Positions 1-10,216 of a DNA stretch of 56,966 nucleotides are shown here, one piece after another. The position numbers were made by a program, and so were the translations under genes. The notes beneath the pieces are model-generated. The model made no database searches and was not told the DNA's origin. It saw only the letters and a list, made by a program, of their open reading frames with translations. How positions within the stretch are numbered: the stretch's first letter is position 1; each line of letters opens with the position of its first letter. The stretch covers positions 1 through 56,966 of the forward strand of contig CAMBEJ010000015.1 of NCBI GenBank assembly GCA_945865375.1. The letters are read 5' to 3'. The DNA comes from Akkermansia muciniphila. GTDB lineage: Bacteria > Verrucomicrobiota > Verrucomicrobiia > Limisphaerales > F1-80-MAGS106.

Positions 1-3000
1 AACGTGGACGAGGTGGCGCCCTTGGTGAGCGGTCCCAGCGGGACGGCAGGGGCAGCGACCAGCGCCAAGAGTGTGGTCGAGAACACGACCTCGGTGCATA
101 CATTTAGCGCGAGCGAGACAGTGAGCTGGAGCCTAGCTGGCGGAGAGGACCAAGCCAAGTTCACGATCAACTCGACCAGCGGAGCGCTGGTGTTTGTGAG
201 CGCGCCCGACTTTGAGACGCCCACAGACGGGGCGACCTCTGGGAGCAATACGTATACTGTGCAGGTTCGTGCGACGGATGGGAGCGGGAACAGCTCGACG
301 CAGACGTTGACGATCACGGTGACGGATGTGAATGAGGTCTTGCTGGTGGTGACTGGGCCGGGAACAACTGATCTGAGTGTGAGCCCCGGGGCAACGAACT
401 GGACCTACGGCACAGCCCTCAGCCTGACTCGTCTCGGACTGAGTCATAATCTGCCTGGGAGTTATGTTATTGGTCCAGCGGGCGGAACAATCCTGCCTGC
501 GGGCACAACGAATGTGACAGTTGTGTTCACCGCCACGGATACGAGTTATGTCGTCGTATCAAATGTTGTCGCTGTGACTGTCACCAAAGTTGCATTGACG
601 GTCAGGGCCGACGATAAATCCAAAGTTTACGGCGCTGCAAATCCATCGTTCACTTCCACGATCACGGGGTTTGTCAACGGAGAGAACCTCGGAACCAGCG
701 GAGTTAGTGGCAATCCGGGACTCAGCACGGCCGCTACCAGTGTGTCAGAAATTGGAAACTATCAGATCGGTGCTACCACAGGGTTCCTCTCAGCCAACAA
801 TTACAGTTTCATCTTCGCGAGTGGAACGTTGGTCGTTTCCCGTGCGCCTCTCACTGTGAGGGCCTCAAACAAGACCAAGGTGTATGGTCAAACCCTGAGC
901 CTCGACGGGGCCTCGGATTTCAGCTTGAGCGGCCTGCTTAACAGCGACGCGGTCAGCAGGGTTACGCTGGCCAGCACCGGCACGAGCGCCACGGCCACGG
1001 TCGCGAGCTCTCCTTACCTCATCACCGCGAGCGCTGCGACCGGGACAGGTCTGGCCAATTACAGCATCTCGTATGTCAACGGAAGCCTGACGATTACCCG
1101 GGCCAGCCTGACCATCACGGCAGCCAGCAAAACGAAGATATACGGCGAATCATTAACTCTGAACAACAGCTCAGATTTTAGCACCAGCGGACTGCAACGT
1201 GGAGACACGGTGGACGCGGTGGTTCTAAGCAGCATCGGAACTCCAGCAACGGCGAGCGTGGGAGGGTCGCCCTACTCCGTCGCGCTGCGTGGAGCATCTG
1301 GGGTCGGCTTGGTAAATTACGCCATCACTTATGTGGCAAGCACCCTCGTGGTCAACCCGGCCGCATTGAAGATCACAGCGGTCAACAAGACGAAGATCTA
1401 CGCTGAGTCCATGATCTTGGATGGAGCCTTGGATTTCATAGCGGCCGGACTTTTGAACGGGGATTCAGTCGGTGTGGTTTCCCTGACTAGCGGAGGACTT
1501 AACGCCACCGCCTCTGTCTCTGGATCCCCGTACGCCATTGCCCCTAGCGCCGCTGTTGGGAAGGGCTTGGGCAATTACACAATTTCCTACGTGAACGGAG
1601 CATTGGTCATCAACCGTGCCGGCTTGTTGGTCACAGCGGACGTCAAAGCGCGGGTGTTCAACACGGGCAATCCGACTTTAACATACACGGTGACAGGCTT
1701 CGTTAACGGGGAGACCACCACAGTGTTGACTGGCATCCCGGCCTTGAACACTCCCGCAGACAAATCAAGCCCGATCGGTTCTTATCCGATCAGCATCTCG
1801 GCCAATACTCTTTCCTCGACCAACTACAGCTTCACGTTTGCGAACGGCAGGCTGGAGGTCACCACGGCCTCCGTGGTTGTGACTGCCCCCGGAACCTCCG
1901 ATCTGGCCAACAGTCCGGGTGCAACTAGCCTAGTTTATGGCACCGCCATCACACCGATCCAGCTTGGTCTTGGAAGCAATCAGGCAGGAACGTTCACACT
2001 GACACCCGCGAGCGGTACCGTGATGCCGACTGGGCTGACCAATGTGACCGTCGGTTTCATTCCTACCAACACGAGCTACATGGGCGTGACCAACCTCGTG
2101 GTGGTCAGCGTCACCAAGGCGCCGCTCACGGTCACCGTCGATAGCACATCGACGGTTTATGGCACCGCCGCAGGAGCCTTGAGCTACCGCTTGAGCGGGT
2201 TTGTGAACGGAGAATCCCTTGGCAGCAGCGGAGTTACGGGCTCCCCCAGCCTGAGCACCGGTGGCACCGCCACAAGGGGTGTGGGCAACTACCCGATTAC
2301 TGCGGCCACGGGAACCCTGGCGGCGGCCAACTACAGTTTTGAGTTCATCAGCGGGTTATTAACTATAGTGAATCCCTCGTTGCCGATTGCTAGAAATGAC
2401 CTCGTGAACGCGCGTGAGGCGAGCGGCCAAAAGAACGAAATCCCAGGGGCTGCCGGGACTGGAAACGTTCTTGTCAACGACAGCGGTTCGAGCATTCTCG
2501 TGATCGGGATGAAGAGTGGCGGAGGTGGGAATCCTTCCCCGGGCCAGCCGTTGCGCGGCCTTTATGGAACGGTCACTTTAGGAGCGACCGGTGAGTATGC
2601 CTACCTTCCGGACGATGAGATCGAGTTGGTGGATAGCCTCAATGCCGGTGGCGTTCTCACGGATACCTTTAGTTACACGATCAGCGATAACGCTGGACAA
2701 TTGGCCCTTGGCATTTTGAGCATCACCATCCATGGGGCGAACGACGCGCCGACCTCTGCGCGCGTCAGCCCTCAAAGGGGTTTCGTGGGCGCGGCGCTCC
2801 AGCCCATCATCATTCCAGCCTTTGGGGACGTGGACGACACGGTGCTCACCTACGCCGCAATGAAAGCCGACGGAGGCGCTTTGCCGAGTTGGCTTACGTT
2901 TGACGGAACGACTCGCACCTTCAAAGGCACGCCACCTGTAGGCAGCGTCGGCGTTCTCCAACTCAAAGTCACAGGTTCGGATGGAGAATTGACCGCGGGA

Positions 3001-6000
3001 GCCTTCTTCAGTTTGACGGTTGAACCATCCGAATTGCCTGTTGTCAAAAGCGATGTGGGAACCGCCAAAGAAGCCGGTGGAACCAACAATGGCACAAAAG
3101 GGTTTAGCGCCAACGGGAATCTTCTCGGAAACGATACAGGTATGGGGTTATCGGTGACGAGCATGGCTAACTCCAACGGTGCGGCAGGAAAAGCGCAACG
3201 TCCTCTGCGCGGGCTTTATGGCGCTCTCCTGTTCGAAGTGGATGGAAGTTACACCTACGTGGTGGATGAAGCGCATGGCTGGGTTCAGGCTTTGAACAGT
3301 GCGGATAGACTGATCGAGACCTTCTCCTATTCCGTAGCTAGCCAGGCGGGGCAAGTCGCCGAGGGCCTCCTCACGCTGACGATCATCGGGGCGAATGACG
3401 CCCCTATCTCGAGCGCTCCCTTGACTCTTTCAGGAAAGGTCGGCGTGGCGATCCCGACGGTCACGATGGCGGGGTTTGTGGACCTTGATAACTCCAAGTT
3501 GATCTACAGCGCAAGCATGGCGGATGGGACGTCTCTGCCGTCATGGCTTTCCTTCGACATCAAAACCCTCAGCTTCAGGGGCGTTCCGCCGGCGCAGAGC
3601 GTTGGCGCGTCGATTATTTTGGTGACTGGGTCAGACGGAAGCTTGGCTGCCAGCACGACAGTGGCCCTCATCATCAACATTGCGGGGCCTCCCAAGCCAC
3701 AGGACGACGGGGCCATCGCTCAAGAGGCGGGAGGCGTTCATAATGGTAGTCCAGGGTTCGAGGCGGCAGGAAATGTTCTGGCCAATGATGTGGGCTACGG
3801 ATTAGTGATCACTTCATTGAAAAATGCGGAGAGTGTTTCCGTTGCACCGGGCTCGCTGCTGGCTGGTGCTTTCGGCAATCTCACTGTGCGAGGTGATGGG
3901 CGATTTGTTTACGTTTTGAACAACTTGAACGAAGCTGTGGAAAGCTTGAAACGCGACGAGACATTGGTGGAGTCTTTCGTTTATAGCGTCAGAGATGTGG
4001 ATGGCCAGAACGCGACGGCTACTTTGAACATCGTGATCCAGGGGGCGAATGATTCGCCTGTGGGGACCTTCATTAACAGCGTGTCTGCTGTCGTGGAAGA
4101 GCTCATCTCCGACGTCGTCATCCGTGGCTTCTTGGATGTGGATCATGACTTTCTTGTGTATAGCGCGATGTTGGCGGACGGCAGTCCCTTACCTTCCTGG
4201 TTAAATTTTGATGCGAGAGAGCAGAAATTCTCGGGCACTCCGCCCGTTGGGAGCCAAGGCCAGTTGACGATCCAGGTAACCGCTTCGGATGGATCGTTGA
4301 GCGGCTCCAGCGTTTTTGCATTGTCGATCAACTTGCAGGATGGTCCGCGAGGCTCGAACATCACTGCTTTCGCGAGAGAGTCGGAAGGAGTCAATAATGG
4401 GACGCTTGGTTTTCAAGCCACCGGAAACGTGCTCCTGAACAACACCGGGACCAAGCTAGTGGTCAGCGGAATTTCCACGGTAGGAGGGGTCGCAGGAGTG
4501 ATTGGCAAAGATTCGACCGCGATGTATGGGTCGCTGACCCTCAACGGAGATGGCACATTCCGTTACGTTGTGAATGAAGCGAACGGGGTGGTTGAAACTC
4601 TTAACGACGGGCAGGATGTCTCGGAATCGTTTATTTACAGGATCATGGATCGAGTCGGTCAAGTTGCCAGCGCGATCCTGACGATCACAATTCAAGGCGG
4701 CAACGACTCGCCCTCCGCCAAAGATGACCTGTTTGTGGTCAGCGAGAATACGGATCTGGAAGGAGTTTCTGTTGCTTCGAATGACACTGACCCTGACAGC
4801 GCGAAGCTGGTCTTCCATCTGCTCGATGCTCCGGACCACGGCTCTTTGCGCCTGGAGCCAGACGGTGCCATTTCGTATCGGCCTAAGGCTGATTACTATG
4901 GGAGCGTCAGCTTCACCTATGAGGCGGCCGACGATCACGGCTTAACGTCGGTCGGCAGCGTTCAAATTATTGTCGCGGCCAAACCTGTGAACCACCTGCC
5001 CAATCCGCCGGTCCAATACGTTTACCAGGAAAGCCTCCTCGTCTTCTCGAAGACGCATGACACCGGGCATCGCATCTGGGTGAACGATGCGGACAGCTCC
5101 TCGCTGACAGTGCGTCTCACCGTTCTGGAGGGCGATCTTTACGTCGTCAACACGAACAAAGTTCGTTTCTTGAACAACGTCACAGGAGGCACCAACGCGA
5201 TCAGCATGAGTGGATCGATCGAGGATCTGAATGAAGCACTGGATGATCTTGTCTACTCGCCTAAGACGAAATTCTTTGGCGAAGACCGGCTTCAGATTAC
5301 AACCGTCGATGAGGGAGGTAGGTTCGATTCAGACAACAACGCCGTTCGGATCATCGTGGAAATCCCAACCCTCGGCGGAAATCCCACATTCACGTTGGAT
5401 TATTTTAACAACACTTCCGACGGCACAATTACCAATCTCTTGGTGATGGATTACGACAAATCCCTTATTGCCAGCGTGAGCTTCGATCTGAGGACTGGGT
5501 TATTCCAGATTGTCCCGATCCCGCGCCAGGACGGTACGGTCCATCGAACTTCCGTGAGGGTGTTGGTGACATTTCAGAATGGAGTTTCCGTGGAATTTGC
5601 TGGGCCGATCATCATCTACCAACCGAATCTCACCGCTGTGGAGGACGGTTATTACGGGAGCACCTACGGCACAAATGGTGTCGCATCGGGCAGCCCGGTG
5701 TTCAATCCTCAAACAGGGTTGTACGAACAAAAGGTGCGGGTCGTCAACCAGACGCCATTCACCTTCAAAGGCTTCCGGATTTATACATCATCCTTGCCTC
5801 CCCATATTCAGTTGCGCAACAGGACAGGTCTGAACGAAATCGGCCCCTATATCGATTTTTCCGAATCGACCGTTGAGTCTGGTCAGGAGCAGTCAGTCAC
5901 TCTGGAATACTTCAACCGGACCTATCAGCCATTCACGCCGGAGTTGAGTCTGCGCCTTCTTGAGGATTCTAACGGCCCGGTTTCAGGGAAAACAGGGAAG

Positions 6001-6288
6001 ATTATACGTTCCGAAATCTTCTTAGGCTACACCCCGGATGGGCGACGGAAGGGTTACATTCAGATCCAAACGGTCGTTGGGCTTCATTACCAGGTTCAGT
6101 ACAGCGACAATCCGAACGGGCTGTTGGCCAGCGGAAATATCACCTGGACCTCGTCACCGGTAACAGTTGCCGGAACAGGCTTGCTGGTGAACTGGCAGGA
6201 CGACGGTCCTCCTAGCACAAGATCATCTCCCACGGAACTCGCCTTAGGGAGCGTGAGAGTCTATCGCATCATCGAATACACTCCCTAA
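1..6288 (+). CDS. Giant secreted adhesin-like repeat protein (5' end outside window)
   Basis: The reading frame is open from base 1, so this is the C-terminal part (about 2,095 residues) of a longer protein. It starts inside a cadherin/Ig-like repeat ending near 'VTDVNE'. About 115-790 hold a series of MBG-type Ig-like repeats, each with a 'KxYG' strand and a 'NYSxxxxxGxLxV' end. About 795-1580 alternate VCBS-like units (EAGG...GNVLxND...GANDAP) with He-PIG/cadherin-like units (LPSWLxFD...FxGTPP). A cadherin-like 'NDTDPD' unit and a CSPG-like unit follow. The C-terminus is non-repetitive and ends in a 'W.SSP...VYR' tail resembling tails of other secreted proteins here. The architecture fits an extracellular adhesin or matrix protein; ligand and secretion route are not visible. 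A beta-barrel gene follows after 7 nt, suggesting co-transcription. Confidence 0.85.
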   Translation, partial: NVDEVAPLVSGPSGTAGAATSAKSVVENTTSVHTFSASETVSWSLAGGEDQAKFTINSTSGALVFVSAPDFETPTDGATSGSNTYTVQVRATDGSGNSSTQTLTITVTDVNEVLLVVTGPGTTDLSVSPGATNWTYGTALSLTRLGLSHNLPGSYVIGPAGGTILPAGTTNVTVVFTATDTSYVVVSNVVAVTVTKVALTVRADDKSKVYGAANPSFTSTITGFVNGENLGTSGVSGNPGLSTAATSVSEIGNYQIGATTGFLSANNYSFIFASGTLVVSRAPLTVRASNKTKVYGQTLSLDGASDFSLSGLLNSDAVSRVTLASTGTSATATVASSPYLITASAATGTGLANYSISYVNGSLTITRASLTITAASKTKIYGESLTLNNSSDFSTSGLQRGDTVDAVVLSSIGTPATASVGGSPYSVALRGASGVGLVNYAITYVASTLVVNPAALKITAVNKTKIYAESMILDGALDFIAAGLLNGDSVGVVSLTSGGLNATASVSGSPYAIAPSAAVGKGLGNYTISYVNGALVINRAGLLVTADVKARVFNTGNPTLTYTVTGFVNGETTTVLTGIPALNTPADKSSPIGSYPISISANTLSSTNYSFTFANGRLEVTTASVVVTAPGTSDLANSPGATSLVYGTAITPIQLGLGSNQAGTFTLTPASGTVMPTGLTNVTVGFIPTNTSYMGVTNLVVVSVTKAPLTVTVDSTSTVYGTAAGALSYRLSGFVNGESLGSSGVTGSPSLSTGGTATRGVGNYPITAATGTLAAANYSFEFISGLLTIVNPSLPIARNDLVNAREASGQKNEIPGAAGTGNVLVNDSGSSILVIGMKSGGGGNPSPGQPLRGLYGTVTLGATGEYAYLPDDEIELVDSLNAGGVLTDTFSYTISDNAGQLALGILSITIHGANDAPTSARVSPQRGFVGAALQPIIIPAFGDVDDTVLTYAAMKADGGALPSWLTFDGTTRTFKGTPPVGSVGVLQLKVTGSDGELTAGAFFSLTVEPSELPVVKSDVGTAKEAGGTNNGTKGFSANGNLLGNDTGMGLSVTSMANSNGAAGKAQRPLRGLYGALLFEVDGSYTYVVDEAHGWVQALNSADRLIETFSYSVASQAGQVAEGLLTLTIIGANDAPISSAPLTLSGKVGVAIPTVTMAGFVDLDNSKLIYSASMADGTSLPSWLSFDIKTLSFRGVPPAQSVGASIILVTGSDGSLAASTTVALIINIAGPPKPQDDGAIAQEAGGVHNGSPGFEAAGNVLANDVGYGLVITSLKNAESVSVAPGSLLAGAFGNLTVRGDGRFVYVLNNLNEAVESLKRDETLVESFVYSVRDVDGQNATATLNIVIQGANDSPVGTFINSVSAVVEELISDVVIRGFLDVDHDFLVYSAMLADGSPLPSWLNFDAREQKFSGTPPVGSQGQLTIQVTASDGSLSGSSVFALSINLQDGPRGSNITAFARESEGVNNGTLGFQATGNVLLNNTGTKLVVSGISTVGGVAGVIGKDSTAMYGSLTLNGDGTFRYVVNEANGVVETLNDGQDVSESFIYRIMDRVGQVASAILTITIQGGNDSPSAKDDLFVVSENTDLEGVSVASNDTDPDSAKLVFHLLDAPDHGSLRLEPDGAISYRPKADYYGSVSFTYEAADDHGLTSVGSVQIIVAAKPVNHLPNPPVQYVYQESLLVFSKTHDTGHRIWVNDADSSSLTVRLTVLEGDLYVVNTNKVRFLNNVTGGTNAISMSGSIEDLNEALDDLVYSPKTKFFGEDRLQITTVDEGGRFDSDNNAVRIIVEIPTLGGNPTFTLDYFNNTSDGTITNLLVMDYDKSLIASVSFDLRTGLFQIVPIPRQDGTVHRTSVRVLVTFQNGVSVEFAGPIIIYQPNLTAVEDGYYGSTYGTNGVASGSPVFNPQTGLYEQKVRVVNQTPFTFKGFRIYTSSLPPHIQLRNRTGLNEIGPYIDFSESTVESGQEQSVTLEYFNRTYQPFTPELSLRLLEDSNGPVSGKTGKIIRSEIFLGYTPDGRRKGYIQIQTVVGLHYQVQYSDNPNGLLASGNITWTSSPVTVAGTGLLVNWQDDGPPSTRSSPTELALGSVRVYRIIEYTP

Positions 6289-6295
6289 CACAATC

Positions 6296-7486
6296 ATGAA
6301 CCGTTTCATTGTTTCAGCGGTTGCGATCTCCTTGGGGGCGGGCGTAGCCGGCGCGTCTGCCGAGCCGGAGACACCCCCTGTCGCACATCGCGGAACCACC
6401 GCTTCAGCGTCGAAGTATCGTCTCAGCGATCTGACCCGCACTGGCTCAGAGAAGCCGCGGCACAAGTTTGGAGTCGCCATCCCGATTTGGTTCGGCGCTC
6501 AGGCAACCATGCGCTCTTCAGGGGGCATGAATGTCGGCACAATCACCGGCAATCCAGCGACAGACGCGCGCCAGGACCGATTTTATGCGGACGGATTCAA
6601 CCGTGTGAATTCTGTCGGCAATCCCAATGTAGGGTTGACGGGCCCGGTCGATTCCTTCCCTCGAACGACTTACTTCAGCTTCGCTCATAACAGCCAGTTT
6701 TCACCTACCGCCGGGCCCACGGTTCTCAATCCTGGGAGGTTGAGTTTACACGCCTTCGATTCTCTAAAGGGTGGTTACGGAAATTTTGGAGGCAATGAGA
6801 TCCGGCCATCGGTTGAGTTGTTCTACCGTTACACGCTGCTCCCCAGAGAACGATGGTCCCTGGACCTCGAAGTGGGCCTTTCCTGGATGAGCATGGGTTG
6901 GAAGGAAAAGGGAGTGGTTTCCGCTGAAGCTCAGTGGGTCAAGGATGTGTTCGATACCGGCACAGTCGATCCTCGTGTGAACGTGGGTTTGGGAGGACGT
7001 CTTCCCTACGTTGGGCCCTTCGATCCACAAGGAGGGGAGCCTTGGATTGGGAGCACCCCTTCGCGCCGAGTTTACACGGGAAATGCCCTTGTCTCTGGTC
7101 AGCGTGAATTGAATTTGGACGCTTATCTTTTCCGGTTTGGACCCGCTTTGAGCTGGCAGGTCGTTCCGCAGCTCGATCTGGGCCTGCAAGTCGGAGCGAT
7201 ACTGGGCTGGGCGAGCAGTTCTGTGTCTTACGCTGACCAGATAGCGTTTCAGGATCCGACAATCCCGACGGTCGCTCAGTCAGGAAGCGTCAGCGATGAT
7301 AAATGGGTCCTTGGGCTCCATTCCGCTGTGAGGGCGACCTATCATTTCAATCGAAGGTGGGATTTCTTTGCTGAAGGCCGCCACATGCTTTTGGATACGA
7401 TTCACATCCAGGACCCGCAGCGTTCGGCGGAAGTGGACCTGTCCAGCGGATTCGGCGCGGCGTTCGGTATAGGTTTCAAGTTTTGA
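6296..7486 (+). CDS. Outer-membrane beta-barrel protein, linked to upstream giant adhesin
   Basis: 396 residues. A signal peptide is visible (MNRFIVSAVAISLGAGVAG, cleavage near ASA-EP). The mature part has alternating polar/aromatic strands (for example VELFYRYTLL, LDLEVGLSWMSMGW, YLFRFGPALSW, LGLQVGAILGWA) and ends in a C-terminal phenylalanine (GIGFKF), as expected for a Bam-assembled outer-membrane barrel. No family motif was recognised. It starts 7 nt after the stop of the giant repeat protein, so the two are almost certainly one transcription unit. I infer, without direct evidence, that it could anchor or help export that protein; a plain porin-like protein is the alternative. Confidence 0.75.
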   Translation: MNRFIVSAVAISLGAGVAGASAEPETPPVAHRGTTASASKYRLSDLTRTGSEKPRHKFGVAIPIWFGAQATMRSSGGMNVGTITGNPATDARQDRFYADGFNRVNSVGNPNVGLTGPVDSFPRTTYFSFAHNSQFSPTAGPTVLNPGRLSLHAFDSLKGGYGNFGGNEIRPSVELFYRYTLLPRERWSLDLEVGLSWMSMGWKEKGVVSAEAQWVKDVFDTGTVDPRVNVGLGGRLPYVGPFDPQGGEPWIGSTPSRRVYTGNALVSGQRELNLDAYLFRFGPALSWQVVPQLDLGLQVGAILGWASSSVSYADQIAFQDPTIPTVAQSGSVSDDKWVLGLHSAVRATYHFNRRWDFFAEGRHMLLDTIHIQDPQRSAEVDLSSGFGAAFGIGFKF

Positions 7487-7626
7487 TCGGCTCCGCAAGC
7501 TGAAGCTCCTGGTTGGCGTCTTTAGGATCACAGTACTCGCCGGGATGGCTCGGAATTGAGCCTGCTATTTTTCGGCAGAGTTATGAGATTGTGTTCGCCG
7601 GGGTCTTGTTTAGAGTCCGCGCTACC

Positions 7627-8946
7627 ATGATTGAATCCCGCCCAGCGCTGCTCGCATCTTTTGGTGCCCTATTGCTGCTTGTTTCATCCTCGCTAGGGCA
7701 GGAGACGCCGACCGTTTTCAAGGGTGGCAATCTCATCACTCCTACTGGCGACATCCTCGAGCGAGGGGTCCTTGTGGTGCATCGAGGCAGGATCGTCGCC
7801 ATCGGGCCGCCAGGCACCGCAATCCCAGCGGGCGCGACAACCCGTGATGTCGCCGGCAAAGTCATCATGGCCGGACTTGTCGACACGCACAGCCATATTG
7901 GAAGCCCAGCAGGAGGCGATCAATCGGCCCCGATACAACCGGATACAAGGGTCCTTGATGCGATCGATGTGCGTGATGCCGGTATCCAAAAAGCCCAAGC
8001 GGGCGGCATCACCACCGCCAATATCATGCCGGGCTCAGGCCATCTTATCAGCGGCCAGACATTGTATCTGAAGCTGCGTGACGGGAACACCATCGATGAC
8101 CTTCTGATCACCAACAAGACAGGGAGAGTCGCCGGGGGGCTCAAGATGGCCAATGGCACAAATTCCCGGCGCGACCCGCCGTTTCCTGGAACGCGCGCAA
8201 AATCCGCGTCCTTGGTCCGGGAGAAGTTTGTCGCCGCACAGGATTACCGCGATAAAATAGCCCGCGCCAAAGGCGATGCCGAAAAGGTTCCTGCACGTGA
8301 TCTTGCCCTCGAAATCTTGGTTGAAGTCCTGGACGGGCAGCGTGTTGTTCATCACCATACCCACCGGCACGACGATATTCTGACGGTCCTGCGACTTCAA
8401 CGGGAGTTCGGCTTTCGCGTCGTGCTGCACCACGTCAGCGAAGCCTGGAAGGTTGCCGCTGAAATCGCCGCCGCTAAAGTGCCCTCGTCCGTCATCATCC
8501 TGGATAGTCCTGGCGGCAAGCTCGAAGCTCGCGATCTCGATTGGAAAAATGGCATGGCGCTCGAGAATGCGGGGGCGACCGTGGGTTTCCATACCGACGA
8601 TCCTGTCACAGATTCGAGGCTCTTTCTGCGCTCCGCATCCTTCGCCGTTCGCGCGGGCATGTCCCGAGCCGGCGCGTTGCGCGCTCTCACCCTTGCGGGC
8701 GCTGAGATGCTGGATTTGCAGGATCGAATCGGTTCGCTCGAAACCGGTAAGGACGCTGACTTCATCGTGCTCTCGGGCGATCCATTCAGTGTTTACACTC
8801 AAGTCCTCGAAACCTGGGTGGACGGCTTGAAAGTCTTCGACCGCGAGAATCCAAAGGACAGACTTTGGTCAACCGGGGGACATGGCGCGGGCAACTCCCG
8901 GGCTGCGCATCTGTGCTGCTATGGAACCTGGGAGGAGGCGCGATGA
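7627..8946 (+). CDS. Secreted amidohydrolase with intact metal site
   Basis: 439 residues from ATG 7627. An in-frame start at 7513 would add 38 residues that do not look coding and would hide the signal peptide (ALLASFGALLLLVSSSLGQ). Amidohydrolase superfamily, imidazolonepropionase-like: an N-terminal beta-sandwich strand (GNLITPTGDIL), the first metal motif D-T-H88-S-H90, a histidine-rich segment HHHTHRHDD, the beta-6 histidine in VVLHHVSEAW, and the beta-8 aspartate in FHTDDP. The second sandwich half closes the protein (GKDADFIVLSGDPF). Periplasmic hydrolysis of a cyclic amide, peptide or related bond is expected; the substrate cannot be told. Its TGA overlaps the ATG of the next amidohydrolase (ATGA), implying translational coupling and possibly a complex. 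Confidence 0.88.
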   Translation: MIESRPALLASFGALLLLVSSSLGQETPTVFKGGNLITPTGDILERGVLVVHRGRIVAIGPPGTAIPAGATTRDVAGKVIMAGLVDTHSHIGSPAGGDQSAPIQPDTRVLDAIDVRDAGIQKAQAGGITTANIMPGSGHLISGQTLYLKLRDGNTIDDLLITNKTGRVAGGLKMANGTNSRRDPPFPGTRAKSASLVREKFVAAQDYRDKIARAKGDAEKVPARDLALEILVEVLDGQRVVHHHTHRHDDILTVLRLQREFGFRVVLHHVSEAWKVAAEIAAAKVPSSVIILDSPGGKLEARDLDWKNGMALENAGATVGFHTDDPVTDSRLFLRSASFAVRAGMSRAGALRALTLAGAEMLDLQDRIGSLETGKDADFIVLSGDPFSVYTQVLETWVDGLKVFDRENPKDRLWSTGGHGAGNSRAAHLCCYGTWEEAR

Positions 8947-10166
8947 AACACGTCAACCTGATTATCGTTGCGCTCGCTTTCGTGTTTGCTCCGAGGTCGC
9001 TTGCGGAGGAACTCGCGATCCAGGGCGAAGTCGTCCACACCATGGCGGGCGACGCTTTACACGATGGCCTTGTCTTGATCAAGGACGGGAAGATCGCTTA
9101 TGTGGGCAAGGCTGGCTCCTTGCAGATCCCTCCGGGTGCCCGCATTCTAAAGGCCAAGGTCATCACCCCTGGACTCATCGACGCCCATACCGTCATAGGG
9201 ATTGCCGGCATCCTGAACCAGCCGCATGACCAGGAGCAGTTGGAGAAGTCGGCGCCGATGCAACCGGAGCTGCGCGCGATCGACGCTTACAACGCCCTCG
9301 ATCCCCTCGTCGAATACGTCCGTGGTTTCGGCGTCACGACGCTCCATACGGGTCACGCTCCCGGGGCCCTCATCTCCGGTCAGACGATGATTGTTAAAAC
9401 GCATCCTGCGAGTCTCGATCAGGCTTTGATCAACTCAGCGGCCATGACCGCCACCACGCTGGGTTCCGGTGCCACCACTGGCGAGAAAGGCAAAGCCCCA
9501 GGCACGGCTTCAAAGGCCGTTGCCATGCTCCGCGCCGAGCTCCTCAAAGCTCAGGAATACAGCCGCAAGCTGACGCACAAAGAAGCGGACAAACGGCCGG
9601 CTCGCGATCTGCACCTCGAAACCCTGACTCGCGCCCTCGACGGCACCCAGCCGCTTCTTGTCACGGTGCATCGCCATCAGGACATCCTCGCCGCGATCCG
9701 CCTGGCGGACGAGTTCAAGCTCAAGATCGCGCTCGACGGCGTCTCTGACGCGCCGCTGGTTCTTGACGAAATCAAAAGAAGCGGTTTCCCGGTTTTCCTG
9801 CACCCCACAATGTTTCGCGCCAACAATGAGACCGAGAATCTGAGCTTCGAAACGGCCTCGAAACTCAAGAGGACTGGCATCGAGTTCGCTCTCCAAAGTG
9901 GGTTTGAAAGTTACGTGCCAAAGACGCGTGTCGTGCTCTTCGAGGCGGCGGTTGCGGTCGCGAACGGTCTTTCCCATAAAGAAGCCCTCGCTTCGATCAC
10001 GATTGACGCCGCAAAGCTTCTTGGCATCGCGCTGCGGACTGGTTCCATAGAGCCCGGAAAGGACGCCGATCTGGCCCTTTATGATGGTGACCCGTTTGAA
10101 TACACAACGCATTGCATCGGCGTCATTGTCAGCGGTGTGGTCGCGGACGTGAGGCGAGCTCAATAA
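8943..10166 (+). CDS. Secreted amidohydrolase homologue with degenerate metal site
   Basis: 407 residues; ATG 8943 overlaps the previous stop. Signal peptide MKHVNLIIVALAFVFAPRSLA. The fold features of the amidohydrolase superfamily are kept (GLVLIKDGKIAYVG near the start, GKDADLALYDGDPF near the end), but metal positions are changed relative to its neighbour. The HxH motif reads AHTVIG (H82 kept, second histidine is V84), the beta-6 histidine region reads ALDGVSDA, and the beta-8 aspartate region reads LQSGFESYVP. It keeps the VHRHQD stretch. I infer a catalytically weakened or inactive partner that may form a heterodimer with the upstream enzyme. An alternative is a mononuclear enzyme with a different site. 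Confidence 0.85.
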   Translation: MKHVNLIIVALAFVFAPRSLAEELAIQGEVVHTMAGDALHDGLVLIKDGKIAYVGKAGSLQIPPGARILKAKVITPGLIDAHTVIGIAGILNQPHDQEQLEKSAPMQPELRAIDAYNALDPLVEYVRGFGVTTLHTGHAPGALISGQTMIVKTHPASLDQALINSAAMTATTLGSGATTGEKGKAPGTASKAVAMLRAELLKAQEYSRKLTHKEADKRPARDLHLETLTRALDGTQPLLVTVHRHQDILAAIRLADEFKLKIALDGVSDAPLVLDEIKRSGFPVFLHPTMFRANNETENLSFETASKLKRTGIEFALQSGFESYVPKTRVVLFEAAVAVANGLSHKEALASITIDAAKLLGIALRTGSIEPGKDADLALYDGDPFEYTTHCIGVIVSGVVADVRRAQ

Positions 10167-10216
10167 CTTCCCTTGAAGTTTTGTCCAGTCATGGGAAGAT
10201 CTCGATCAATCCCGTT

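Noticed and set aside
8035-8802. 255-codon minus-strand open frame
   Set aside because: Lies fully inside the amidohydrolase gene on the other strand; composition is that of an antisense shadow and no domain is recognisable.
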